Below, piece by piece: positions 17,682 through 25,504 of a DNA stretch of 64,000 bases. The notes under the pieces were generated by a model, which had not been told where the DNA came from, did no database searches, and saw nothing but the letters and a program-made list of their open reading frames with translations. Both the position numbers and the translations under genes were made by a program. Each line of letters starts with the position of its first letter. Positions within the stretch are counted from its first letter, which is position 1. This DNA comes from DASZBX01 sp035943635 (GTDB lineage Bacteria; Actinomycetota; Actinomycetes; Streptomycetales; Catenulisporaceae): assembly GCA_035943635.1 (NCBI GenBank), contig DASZBX010000067.1, positions 115,754 through 179,753 of the forward strand, in the 5' to 3' direction.

Positions 17682-18223
17682 CTACGCCTCCACCAATTCC
17701 AGTGCCACTTCACCTTCCAACGTCGCCGCGACCGCGTGCACCACGGCCGCGATCCGGATCGCCTCGTGGATCGGCTCACGGCTCAGGCCCGCCTTGCGCA
17801 GCACCTGCTCGTGCGATTCGAGGCACCGCCCGCATCCGTTGACCGCCGAGACGGCCAGGCACCACAGCTCGAAGTCCGTCTTGTCGACGCCGGGATTGCC
17901 GATGGCCTGCATCCGCAGCCGGGCCGGGATGTCGGCGTACTCCTCGTCGCCGATCAGGTGCACCGTCCGGTAGTGGACGTTGTTCATCGCCATCACAGAC
18001 GCCGCGCCCTTGGCCGTGGTCAGCGCCTCCTCGGACAGATGCCCCCTGGCCTCCGCGACCAGTTCCCTGATCACCACCGCGTTGCGCGAGGCCAGGCCGT
18101 GGCCACGACCGTGCCCCACAGCTGCTGCTCCGGCAGCTTCGAGGTGGTGATCACCGAGCTCAGGTTGAGCCGGGTGTCCTTGGCGTAGTCGGGTAGCGCC
18201 GCCTTGAGCGTGTCCAGGCCCAT
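17682..18223 (-). pseudogene. ahpD: Alkyl hydroperoxidase AhpD, interrupted by a one-base frameshift
   Basis: From ATG 18223 the frame reads MGLDTLKAALPDYAKD and continues to KLPEQQLWGTVVATA, the normal AhpD N-terminus. At about 18095-18100 one G/C is missing (family text would be ATALASRNAV); the rest, ASRNAVVIRELVAEARGHL to the end, is in the next frame. The catalytic CGRCLESHE (two Cys and His) is present downstream of the break. AhpD reduces the peroxiredoxin AhpC. Because the gene directly abuts a stub of ahpC, true decay is likely, but a single-base sequencing error cannot be excluded for this lesion alone. Confidence 0.85.
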
Positions 18224-18228
18224 CCGGC

Positions 18229-18309
18229 TCAGACCCCCGCCAGCATCGGGAGCGGCAGGTCATTGAGGTCCTTGTGGTCCCGGTGCCAGGCCAGGTGCAC
18301 GAACTCCGA
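18229..18309 (-). pseudogene. ahpC: Remnant of alkyl hydroperoxide reductase AhpC
   Basis: Only 26 codons remain, translating to SEFVHLAWHRDHKDLNDL followed by PLPMLAGV and a stop 5 bases before ahpD. This is the central part of actinobacterial AhpC (after the peroxidatic Cys, which is lost). Both the N-terminal part and the C-terminal half are missing, so the peroxidase is not functional. Order and strand (ahpC-ahpD, divergent from oxyR) match the intact Streptomyces locus. Confidence 0.75.
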
Positions 18310-18772
18310 AAGGCGCCGGCTAACCCCGCGGCGGCTGTGGTCCACAGGCTTCCACGCCGGATATTGATCAAAGAAATAAGCGCGACCGACGAAAACCGAT
18401 AGGGGATGTTTATCAGTATTGGTGATTGGTCGCCGGAGCGACTGCCCACGGCCGCCTGCTGGCGGTTTCCGCGCAGCTCGGCCGGTTGTCGAGAGGCTGT
18501 AACAGGCTCGGTATCCGAGTTCTGCGGTGTCCGGGCTGCCTGGATGTGTCGAGCGCCACACCAGCCCGGAGTAGTCCGTTCGAGCTACCTCGCGCACTGA
18601 TCCGGCCGGGCGCAAACGCCCCGCGGACCCGCCGGGCCAGCGCCCTCGCGCCCTCCCGGCCGGGTCGGCGCGGCCGCTTCCGGCCCGCTCGGAGCCGGGA
18701 AGTGTCCAGGTAGACGCCCGCCAGCCGGTTTCCATGATTCAATTGATCGGGGAAACAACTTTGTAAGCCCAT
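18310..18772. other. Decayed region between the ahpC stub and oxyR
   Basis: About 460 bases with no coding text recognised in any frame. In an intact locus this would hold the 5' part of ahpC and the divergent promoters. It includes an AT-rich patch (18360-18425). Confidence 0.4.
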
Positions 18773-19720
18773 TTGGGGAGGAGTCCGGCTATCAGTACTA
18801 AGGCGCCCACGGTCTCGCAATTGCGGGCATTCGCCGCTGTCGCGGCGAAACTGCACTTCAGGGAGGCCGCAGCCGATCTCGGACTGAGCCAGCCGGCCCT
18901 GTCCGGAGCGGTGGCGGCGCTGGAGGACTGCCTCGGCGCGCAGCTGGTGGAGCGCACCACCCGCCGGGTGCTGCTGACCCCGGCCGGCGAACTGGTCGCG
19001 GTGCACGCCCACCGGGTGCTCGCAGCGATGGACGAGCTCGTGGACGCCGCGCAGGTGTCCTCCCGCCCGTTCTCCGGCCGCCTGCACCTAGGGGTCATCC
19101 CGACCGTCGCGCCGTACCTGCTGCCGGTACTCCTGCGCCCGCTGCGCAAGGCGTACCCGGCGCTGGACCCGGTCATCCACGAGGAGCAGACGCCGGCGAT
19201 CCTGGACGGCCTGGCCGCCGGACGGCTGGACGCGGCGGTACTGGCGACCACGGTCGAGACCGTGGGCCTGGTCCAACTGCCGCTCTATGCGGAGGACTTC
19301 GTCCTGGTCGTGCCCGCGGACCACCCGAGCGCCGCCGAGGGCAAGGTCGCCCTGGACGCCCTGGCCGGACTCGACGTGCTGTTGATGGAGGAGGGCCACT
19401 GCCTGCGCGACCAGACGCTCGACGTCTGCCGCGAAGTGGGCTCGGCCGGCCTGGACACCACCCGCGCGGCCAGCCTCGCGACGTTGGTCCAGCTGGTGGC
19501 CGGCGGCCTGGGCGTGACCCTGCTGCCCCGCTCGGCCGCCGCGGTCGAGACCCGCCGCGGCTCCGGCCTGACCGAGCTGGAATTCCTCGATCCGGTGCCC
19601 GGCCGCGAGGTGACGCTGGTCTACCGGGCCTCGAACCCCCGCGCGGGCGAGTTCGCCCAACTGGCCGGAGCCATCCGCGCGGCGACCCGCACCCGGCGAC
19701 TGCCCGTGCGGGTGGCTTAG
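18773..19720 (+). CDS. oxyR: LysR-family hydrogen peroxide-responsive regulator (OxyR-like)
   Basis: About 309-315 residues. The N-terminal winged helix-turn-helix reads PTVSQLRAFAAVAAKLHFREAAADLGLSQPALSGAVAALE, the OxyR/LysR pattern; the C-terminal effector domain has the redox-type cysteine in EEGHCLRDQTLDVC, matching the two-cysteine spacing of actinobacterial OxyR. It is divergent from the ahpC/ahpD remnants, its usual targets. Start problem: a strong GGGGAGGAG (18775-18783) is followed 7 bases later by ATC (18791), where ATG is expected; the only ordinary start codon, TTG 18773, precedes this Shine-Dalgarno. Coordinates use TTG; translation may begin at ATC or be lost. Confidence 0.85.
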   Translation: MGRSPAISTKAPTVSQLRAFAAVAAKLHFREAAADLGLSQPALSGAVAALEDCLGAQLVERTTRRVLLTPAGELVAVHAHRVLAAMDELVDAAQVSSRPFSGRLHLGVIPTVAPYLLPVLLRPLRKAYPALDPVIHEEQTPAILDGLAAGRLDAAVLATTVETVGLVQLPLYAEDFVLVVPADHPSAAEGKVALDALAGLDVLLMEEGHCLRDQTLDVCREVGSAGLDTTRAASLATLVQLVAGGLGVTLLPRSAAAVETRRGSGLTELEFLDPVPGREVTLVYRASNPRAGEFAQLAGAIRAATRTRRLPVRVA

Positions 19721-19752
19721 CCGAAGTCGGGCGGCCGGATGGCCGGGCGGCC

Positions 19753-19784
19753 GGTCGGCCGGTCGGCCGGTCGGCCGGTCGGCC
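19753..19784. repeat. Tandem octamer repeat GGTCGGCC x4
   Basis: Four perfect head-to-tail copies of GGTCGGCC just after the oxyR stop, flanked by related GGCCGG words. Too short for a CRISPR; a slippage-type simple repeat that could fold into a hairpin and act as a terminator. Confidence 0.8.
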
Positions 19785-19960
19785 ATCGGATCAGGGTTTT
19801 CCAGGATACGCACCTTGAGATGATTTCAGGGAGAAGACAAGGGATTTCCCTGATGTGGTGATATCGGCGCGGGACGTACGGTCAGATCAGCGCCGCACCA
19901 CCCGGTCGCTGCGGGATCCGCACCATTCCCGCCCCTCGCCTGACCTGAGAGCGAACCCCC

Positions 19961-20385
19961 ATGCCGCCCGGAGACGCACCGACAGTCCAGACCGCGCAGT
20001 ACATCATCAAAAACAAGATCGCCATCCGCGTCGGCGCACTGGCCGAGGGCGCCGCCTACGGCCTCATCGACACCGGCGGTGAGGTGAAGGAGTTTCCCAA
20101 GGGCGACTTTGCGAAGGCGGCGAGCGTGGAATTGTGGGCGAAGTTCCCTGCGAACCCGAAATTCCATCCCACACGGTCCACTTCATGCACAAGGTGACCC
20201 CGAACGGCGAGCGCTACATCCCGGGCCGCGACACCGTCGGAGACGAGTGCACGTTCGCGAAGTGCAACAAAGTCCCGCACGGCCTTGAAGCCCCGAACGC
20301 CACCTCGATAGACATGACCGGCATGAACTTCCAGCAGTTCTACGACGCCGTGTTCGCGGAACTGCAGAATCTCGCCGGAGGCTGA
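19961..20385 (+). pseudogene. Broken paralogue A of an unrecognised small protein family
   Basis: The first frame starts with ATG 19961 (MPPGDAPTVQTAQYIIKNKI, then AIRVGALAEGAAYGLID) and runs to about 20165; the continuation, HKVTPNGERYIPGRDTVGDE and then QQFYDAVFAELQNLAGG to the stop 20385, is in another frame. Comparison with the copy at 20521 shows that about 25 codons around 20150 are missing along with a frame change. No domain, signal peptide or membrane helix is recognised. Both copies lie downstream of oxyR in the decay zone. Confidence 0.6.
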
Positions 20386-20520
20386 GCCCCCGACTGCGCC
20401 GGCCGCTGCACTGCCGCTTTCCTGTCTCGCTTAACTGCGCCCTCAATTCACACCGCCACAACGTCATGGCGCCACTGCGTTATGCCGCCAAGCCGAAATC
20501 CCGATCCAGAGGAGAGAAGA

Positions 20521-21008
20521 ATGCCACCCGGAAACCCGCCGACCGCACGGACTGCGCAGTACATCGGCCGGCACGAGATCGCCGTCCGCGTAGGACATGG
20601 AGCAGAGGGCGCCGGCTATAGCCTGCTCGATGTCCGGGGCGCCGGCGACGCCTACGAAGCCAACGACCTGGCGGCCAACACCGAGGCCCAGATGGCCTGG
20701 GAAGCCGACCCCGACGCCGCGGCGTTCCGCACGTTGTGGGTCAACCGCCTGTGGAACACCTGCCTGATCATGCAGTTCCACGCCAAGCCCAACGACGCCA
20801 TCTGGTTCCTGCACCACGCCCGCCCCGCAGGCGAGCGCTACCGACGGGCGGAGACATAGCCGGGAACGGCTTCACATTCGCCAAGATCAACCGAGTGAAC
20901 ACCGGCAACCTGCTCGCGGCCGCCAACGCAGTTGCCGTGGTGAACGGAACCCTCCAAGAGATATACAACGACGTCTTCAACGAGCTCGACCGCCTGGCCA
21001 AGCTCTGA
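20521..21008 (+). pseudogene. Broken paralogue B of the same unrecognised family
   Basis: ATG 20521 follows AGAGGAGAG. The frame reads MPPGNPPTARTAQYIGRHEI and AVRVGHGAEGAGYSLLDV, continuing to HHARPAGERY at about 20845. One C appears to be missing there (TACCG for an expected TACCCG); in the next frame the protein goes on PTGGDIAGNGFTFAKINRV and ends EIYNDVFNELDRLAKL at 21008. Restored, it would be about 162 residues. It shares the N-terminal MPPG-PPT-RTAQYI block and the GERY...TFAK and Y-DVF-EL-LA blocks with copy A. Function unknown. Confidence 0.6.
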
Positions 21009-22327
21009 CCACCTCAATGCCCGCCGCGCTCAGCGCATCGCGCAGCTGCGACTATGAGCCTCAAGTTGGCCGCGGCCGCTTGGGTCGTGCTCAGCCACCG
21101 GAGCAAAGGACCTCGGGCCCGGGTTGGCGATGCTCAGCGGTATGGGTATGCGCCTCCGAGCTGACGGTCAATGCCCAGCTCTTAGCCACGGCAAAGGCAA
21201 AGGAGCCAGGGAGCGAATCGGCAGTGCTCAGTGGTGCAGGTATGGCCTCCAGGTCGACGGCACCTACCCGGCACTTTCGCAGCGGCGACGGCGAAGGACC
21301 CCAAGCGGGCCAACGTTTCCCGGCGGTCGCCCAGCGGCAGTTAACGGCCCACCCGCGTTGGCCGAAGGCGATTGGTACCTGGCCCTACTGAGGTGGCGGG
21401 TCGAGCAGCAGAGCCTGATTCCGTGGCCGATATCACTCGATGCCAGGCCGTGGCAAGCAGCCAGCACCTACCGGCCGAAGCCCATTGGCGACTGGCCCAC
21501 ATGAGGTGGCCACGGTCGGAGGAACACAAAGCCTAACTCTGTCGCCGACGTTGCCGGGCGGTCGGCCGGTGGCAATTGGCGGCCAGCGCGGGCAGCCGGC
21601 GGCCTGCACGTATTGGTCGACGTCTGTTTGCCGTTGGTTGGTCTGCACGAGGCGGCAGCGGTTGGAGCGTCCGACGTCTGGTTCTGTCGCTGATTTGCTC
21701 GGCGATCGGTCGGTGGCAGCCAGGGGCCGGCTCGCGTTGGTCGCAGACGGTCGGCGACTGGTCGCGGTGGGCGGGGGCGGTCGGAGCTGTCTGGAGTCCT
21801 ATCTCTGTCCCCACGAGATCTGCCGGGATCATGGCCGAGACCGGCTGCGGATCCGCTGGCTGCTCGCCGGTTGTAGTTTGCCGCTCGTTGCTCGTTGCTC
21901 GTTGCTCGTTGCTCGTTGCGGGATCCGGGCGCCGTCCCGGGTGGTGGCCCAGGCTGGGCGCTGCGCTCGTAGTCGGCTGGGTCGTAGCCGCCGAGCACCG
22001 GCTTCTGCTTGAGTAGGGTAAGCGCGCTGGTCGGACGCCGGCCTCCAGCCATTCAGCCCTTAGCCGCTAGCTGCCAGTCGAGCCGGTGACGTGCAGGTCA
22101 GACGCACTGCAATTCAGCCCTCGGGCGCTAGACCTCAGTCCCCAGCCGCCAGTTGCCCGTCGCCCTTCGTCTGCCGTTTGTCGCCTCTCGGCTATGGCTG
22201 GTCGTTTCCGGCTCTACTCCCAAAGCCGGGCGGCCCGGGCGGCAGAGGGCTTGCGCCACACTGTCGTCCGGGCCGTCGGTTGCTCCGTGCGGAACAGTCT
22301 GCTGGTCAGCTTGACCCTGCCGCCGCA
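21009..22327. other. Gene-free 1.3-kb region with degenerate repeats
   Basis: No frame gives protein-like text. The DNA looks built from diverged copies of a GC-rich block: compare 21318-21370, 21555-21600 and 21700-21765, each of the form GGTCGGC-GTGGCAG-TT-GCGGCC-CGCGTTGG, and ATTGGCGACTGGCC-like words recurring nearby. It also contains the GCTCGTT tandem array. It joins the pseudogene cluster and is probably non-functional or recombination-prone DNA. Confidence 0.55.
21883..21917. repeat. Tandem heptamer repeat GCTCGTT x5
   Basis: Five perfect copies of the 7-base unit GCTCGTT. The unit length is not a multiple of three, and no gene runs through it. A slippage-prone simple repeat inside the gene-free region. 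Confidence 0.9.
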
Positions 22328-23140
22328 TCACACGGCGTCGGTCGGCTCGTCGTCCGCTGCGAGGATCTTGTACAGCGACTGGCGTGCCTTGGTCAGGATC
22401 GCCTGGGCCTGCTCCCGCTGCTGCGGGTTGCCGACCTCGTGGACCTGCTTGTAGGCGAGGGCCAGTTGGCCGATCAGTTCGCGGTGCTTGAGGAACTCCT
22501 CGAACCGCGCGTCCGAGCCGCCGACGGCGTCCTGCCAGATCCGGGCCAGCTGGTCGGCGTTCTGCTCCGCGTAGGCGCGGCCGGCCTCGGTCAGCGACAG
22601 CAGCTTCCGGTTGGCGTCGCCGACCGGCTCGACCAGGCCCTCGTCCTCCAGCAGCGCCAGGGCCGGGTAGACCGAGCCCGAGCTGACCCGCCACAGGCCG
22701 TTGGTCCGCTGCTCGATCTCCTGGATGATCTGGTAGCCGTTGCGCGGCTCCTCGTTCAGCAGCGAGATGATCGCCGCCCGGACGTCGCCGCGTCCGGCTC
22801 GGCCGCGGCCTCGGCGGGGGCCGCCGAATCCGCCCGGGCCGCCGAACCCGCCGGGTCCGAACGCGCCCTCGGGGCCGAAGGGGCCGCGTGGCCCGAACGG
22901 TCCGTCCGGGCCGAACGGTCCGCCGAAGCCCCGGCCGCCGCGGCGGCCGCGACCGGGATGGTCGTGCTCGTGGTCGTGGCCTTCGTGCCGCCAGCGTCCG
23001 CCTTCGCGGTCCCAGCCGCGGCCGCGGCTCTGCTCGCGGTCCTCTTCGCGGCGCAGGTCCGGTGTCTGTTCGCGTCGACGGCCCCGGCCGCCGCGTCGCC
23101 CGTCGAACGGGCTGTCCATGGGGAATGAGTACGTACTCAT
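22328..23140 (-). CDS. PadR-family transcriptional regulator with long Gly/Phe/Arg-rich N-terminus
   Basis: A 270-residue protein. The PadR winged helix lies at about residues 118-190 (GDVRAAIISLLNEEPRNGYQ, SSGSVYPALALLEDEGLV), followed by a dimerising helical tail. The first 115 residues are disordered: Arg/Glu/His-rich, then FGPxGPFGPxGP and GGFGGP repeats. Such N-terminal extensions occur in actinobacterial PadR proteins but this one is long. ATG 23140 has AAGGAGAT 6 bases upstream on its strand. PadR proteins commonly repress their own gene and a neighbouring transporter; no transporter is adjacent here. Confidence 0.9.
   Translation of the reverse strand: MSTYSFPMDSPFDGRRGGRGRRREQTPDLRREEDREQSRGRGWDREGGRWRHEGHDHEHDHPGRGRRGGRGFGGPFGPDGPFGPRGPFGPEGAFGPGGFGGPGGFGGPRRGRGRAGRGDVRAAIISLLNEEPRNGYQIIQEIEQRTNGLWRVSSGSVYPALALLEDEGLVEPVGDANRKLLSLTEAGRAYAEQNADQLARIWQDAVGGSDARFEEFLKHRELIGQLALAYKQVHEVGNPQQREQAQAILTKARQSLYKILAADDEPTDAV
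23125..23140. promoter_or_regulatory. Perfect 16-bp palindrome covering the padR start codon
   Basis: ATGAGTACGTACTCAT is perfectly symmetrical and encodes the first five residues of the PadR protein. It could be an operator or an mRNA hairpin that masks the start codon. It may also be chance. Confidence 0.45.
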
Positions 23141-23175
23141 GTCGATATCTCCTTAGTCAGGTGTCGAGAACATCT

Positions 23176-23210
23176 CTCGATAGGTGAACGATATATCGCT
23201 AAGTATCGAA
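23176..23210. promoter_or_regulatory. Repeated CGATA/TATCG words upstream of padR (candidate operator)
   Basis: CTCGATAG, the 10-bp palindrome CGATATATCG (23189-23198) and GTATCGAAAG occur within 35 bases in an AT-rich spot between padR and the divergent trmB. PadR proteins bind such AT-rich dyads, often next to their own promoter, so autoregulation is plausible. Confidence 0.45.
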
Positions 23211-23271
23211 AGCGCAAGTCCGATTCCGGCCGGGCACCCGACCGGCCGTTCTGTTGGCTACTCTGGGGCAG

Positions 23272-24126
23272 GTGACCACCAGCGAGTCCGGACCGCCGCC
23301 GACCCACATAAGGACCTTCCACCCGCGCCGGGGCCGGATAGGGCCGGTCCGGGCGCAGTCGCTGTCCGAGCTCTGGCCGGCCTGGGGGTTCGACATCGGC
23401 ACACCGGAGCCGGCCGAGACTGGAACCGAGGCTGAGGCTGAGGCCGACGCCACCAGCAGTACGGCCGATGCTGCGGCCGCTGCCGACGGGCCGCGCGCGT
23501 TTGACCAGGCTGAATTGTTCGGCCAACGGCTGGGTGCCCCTGCGCGGCCGCTGGTCCTGGAGATCGGCTGCGGCATGGGGGAGGCGACGGTCGAACGGGC
23601 CGCCGCCGACCCGGATCGCGACTACCTGGGCGTGGACGTGCACACACCCGGCTTGGGCAACTTGCTCATGCTCGCCCGCGCCCGCGGCCTGGACAACGTC
23701 CGAGCGGCCCGCGGTGACGCGGTCGAACTCCTCCGCGACCTGATCAAGCCCGGATCGGTCGACACGATCCAGGTCTTCTTCCCCGACCCGTGGCCCAAGG
23801 CCCGGCACCATAAGCGGCGGATCATCCGCCCGGAACTCGTGTCCCTGATGCGCGAACGCCTGCGTCCGGGCGGCATGCTGCACTGCGCCACCGACTGGGC
23901 CGACTACGCCGAGCAGATGCTCCAAGTCCTCAGCGCCGACCCGGGGCTCGTCAACGCCGCAGCCGCCATCGCCAGCCCGGCAGGTGTAGGAGCAGATGCA
24001 GGTGCCGCTGGCGTCGACGCACCGGGCTTCACCCCGCGCCCGGATTGGCGCCCGGTGACGAAGTTCGAGCGCCGTGCCCTTGAGGCGGGACGCGAGGTAT
24101 TCGACCTCGTGTTCATCGCACGCTGA
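23272..24126 (+). CDS. trmB: tRNA (guanine-N7-)-methyltransferase
   Basis: A 284-residue SAM-dependent enzyme that makes m7G46 in the variable loop of tRNAs. The SAM motif is VLEIGCGMGEATVE (about residue 95); the family hallmark VFFPDPWPKARHHKRRII and the closing RPVTKFERRALEAG are intact. Two low-complexity insertions stand out: an Ala/Glu/Thr-rich linker before the SAM domain (about residues 50-75) and an Ala/Gly stretch near the C-terminus. The start could be TTG 23254; GTG 23272 with GGGG upstream is preferred. Confidence 0.93.
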   Translation: MTTSESGPPPTHIRTFHPRRGRIGPVRAQSLSELWPAWGFDIGTPEPAETGTEAEAEADATSSTADAAAAADGPRAFDQAELFGQRLGAPARPLVLEIGCGMGEATVERAAADPDRDYLGVDVHTPGLGNLLMLARARGLDNVRAARGDAVELLRDLIKPGSVDTIQVFFPDPWPKARHHKRRIIRPELVSLMRERLRPGGMLHCATDWADYAEQMLQVLSADPGLVNAAAAIASPAGVGADAGAAGVDAPGFTPRPDWRPVTKFERRALEAGREVFDLVFIAR

Positions 24127-24169
24127 AGTCGTTGGACAGCGAAGAACCCGGACGACTCTTCACGCACGA

Positions 24170-24859
24170 TCAGCGCGTGGTGGCCCGCCGCAGGATGAGG
24201 TACATCTCGCAACCGAGGCAGTAGTTGAACGCGGCGTTGAGGAAGGCCGCTGCGAGCGCGAAGGCAGTCGCGATCACGCCGACTACCGTGGCCCCGGCCA
24301 GGAACGCGATCGCGGCGATGGCGATGAACACGAACCCGACCGCTTGGGCGAAGCGCGGCGGTGCCTCGTGTTCGAGTTCCTTCGGCTTGGGCAGAATCTT
24401 CTGGATGAATGTCCGATAGATCGTCCCGTACGGCGCGTACCGCAGCCCAGCACCGGCACCGATCGCAAAGACGAGCGCCTGCGCCACGGCCAGCCAGCCG
24501 TTGCGGGTCAACAGGATGGCGATCAGTACCACGGTCGTGACCATCGCAGCGAAGCGCGGCCCACGGGGGTCGATCATGCGTCCCTTACCCGGGCCGCCCA
24601 GATTGCCCTGGCCACCCGCACCGACAGAGCTTCCTGCACCGACAGAGCTTCCCACGCTGGCAGAGCTTCCCGCACCGACAGAACTGCCCGAAGCAGCAGA
24701 CTCACTCGTGCCGCCCAGCCCACTGATAGCGTCCCAACCATCCACGTCGGCTTCACCCGCCGCAACGGCCGGAACGGCCCCTATTCCGGATACGCCCGAC
24801 ATCCCCGAACCAACCTCGGCTCCGGATCCTGTGCTCGAACTCGTGCTGGAAGTGGTCAT
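24170..24859 (-). CDS. DUF4395 membrane protein with Ser/Gly/Ala repeats
   Basis: A 229-residue protein. Residues 1-95 are low-complexity (Ser/Gly/Ala/Val) and include a repeated SVGAGSS unit; residues 95-225 are the DUF4395 domain with four transmembrane helices, the RMIDPRGPRFAA entry and the NAAFNYCLGCEMYL cysteine pair near the end. Members are regularly encoded beside thioredoxin-like proteins, as here; the Cys pair (CLGC) suggests a membrane redox role. ATG 24859 overlaps the stop of the thioredoxin gene (ATGA), so the two are one operon. Confidence 0.85.
   Translation of the reverse strand: MTTSSTSSSTGSGAEVGSGMSGVSGIGAVPAVAAGEADVDGWDAISGLGGTSESAASGSSVGAGSSASVGSSVGAGSSVGAGGQGNLGGPGKGRMIDPRGPRFAAMVTTVVLIAILLTRNGWLAVAQALVFAIGAGAGLRYAPYGTIYRTFIQKILPKPKELEHEAPPRFAQAVGFVFIAIAAIAFLAGATVVGVIATAFALAAAFLNAAFNYCLGCEMYLILRRATTR
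24618..24689. repeat. 18-bp tandem repeat x4 inside the DUF4395 gene
   Basis: Four copies of an 18-base unit (GCACCGACAGAGCTTCCC on the plus strand, with a few substitutions) encode the SVGAGSS-type repeats on the minus strand. In-frame unit length keeps the gene open, so copy number could vary without breaking it. Confidence 0.85.
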
Positions 24860-25404
24860 GCCGGGAGGGTCCTTCCGATCGCGGCCAATACCTGGTCCTT
24901 GCGCGGAACTCCGGTGGCCCTCGCGGTGATCCGGCCCTCGGCGTCCAGGATGAGCGTCGTCGGCGTGCGCATGATCCCGATCTCCCGGACCAGGTCCAGG
25001 TGGGATTCGGCGTCGATCTCGATGTGGCTGACCCCCTCGGCGGAGGCCGCCACCGAGGCCAGGACCACCTTCGCGGCCCGGCAAGGCTGGCAGAACGCGG
25101 TCGAGAACTGCACCAGGGTCGCCTGCCGGCCGAGTTCCCGGCCGAGCTGTTCGGCCCGCAGCACCTCGACCCCGCCGTTCCGTCCACCACCCTGACTCGC
25201 ACCGGAACCAGAACCAGAACCCACAGCCGAATCACCGACGCTGCCAGTACCGATACCGATTCCACTACTGCCCTGAGCAGCGCCAGACTGCGAACTCGTC
25301 GCCACGTCGTACTCCTGGATCCGTCCGTCAGTCCGCTTGCGCCACAGCGCGAATGCGCTCGACCCGAGCAGTACCACGGCGACCACGATCAGACCGGTTG
25401 TCAT
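24856..25404 (-). CDS. Membrane-anchored thioredoxin-family protein
   Basis: A 182-residue protein with one N-terminal transmembrane helix (TTGLIVVAVVLLGSSAFAL), a low-complexity Gly/Ser linker (about residues 38-75), and a thioredoxin fold with the active site FSTAFCQPCRAAK (CxxC) and the cis-proline region MRTPTTLIL. The topology puts the redox domain either side of the membrane depending on the anchor; with the DUF4395 partner it probably forms a dithiol electron-transfer pair. ATG 25404 is used since the frame upstream lacks signal-like text. Confidence 0.87.
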   Translation of the reverse strand: MTTGLIVVAVVLLGSSAFALWRKRTDGRIQEYDVATSSQSGAAQGSSGIGIGTGSVGDSAVGSGSGSGASQGGGRNGGVEVLRAEQLGRELGRQATLVQFSTAFCQPCRAAKVVLASVAASAEGVSHIEIDAESHLDLVREIGIMRTPTTLILDAEGRITARATGVPRKDQVLAAIGRTLPA

Positions 25405-25504
25405 GCGCCCGACAACAACACCCGAGCGCAATATATTCCACCTTGCGTGCGAGGTGAACATATGCGGCCGAAGAAGTTATATCGCTGGTCAAAGCTGCTT
25501 TGTA

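Noticed and set aside
19753..19784. Possible CRISPR or iteron array
   Set aside because: The unit is 8 bases, copies are directly adjacent without spacers, and there are no cas genes.
21009..22327. Possible mobile element remnant
   Set aside because: No transposase text, terminal inverted repeats or target duplications could be seen, only diverged short blocks.
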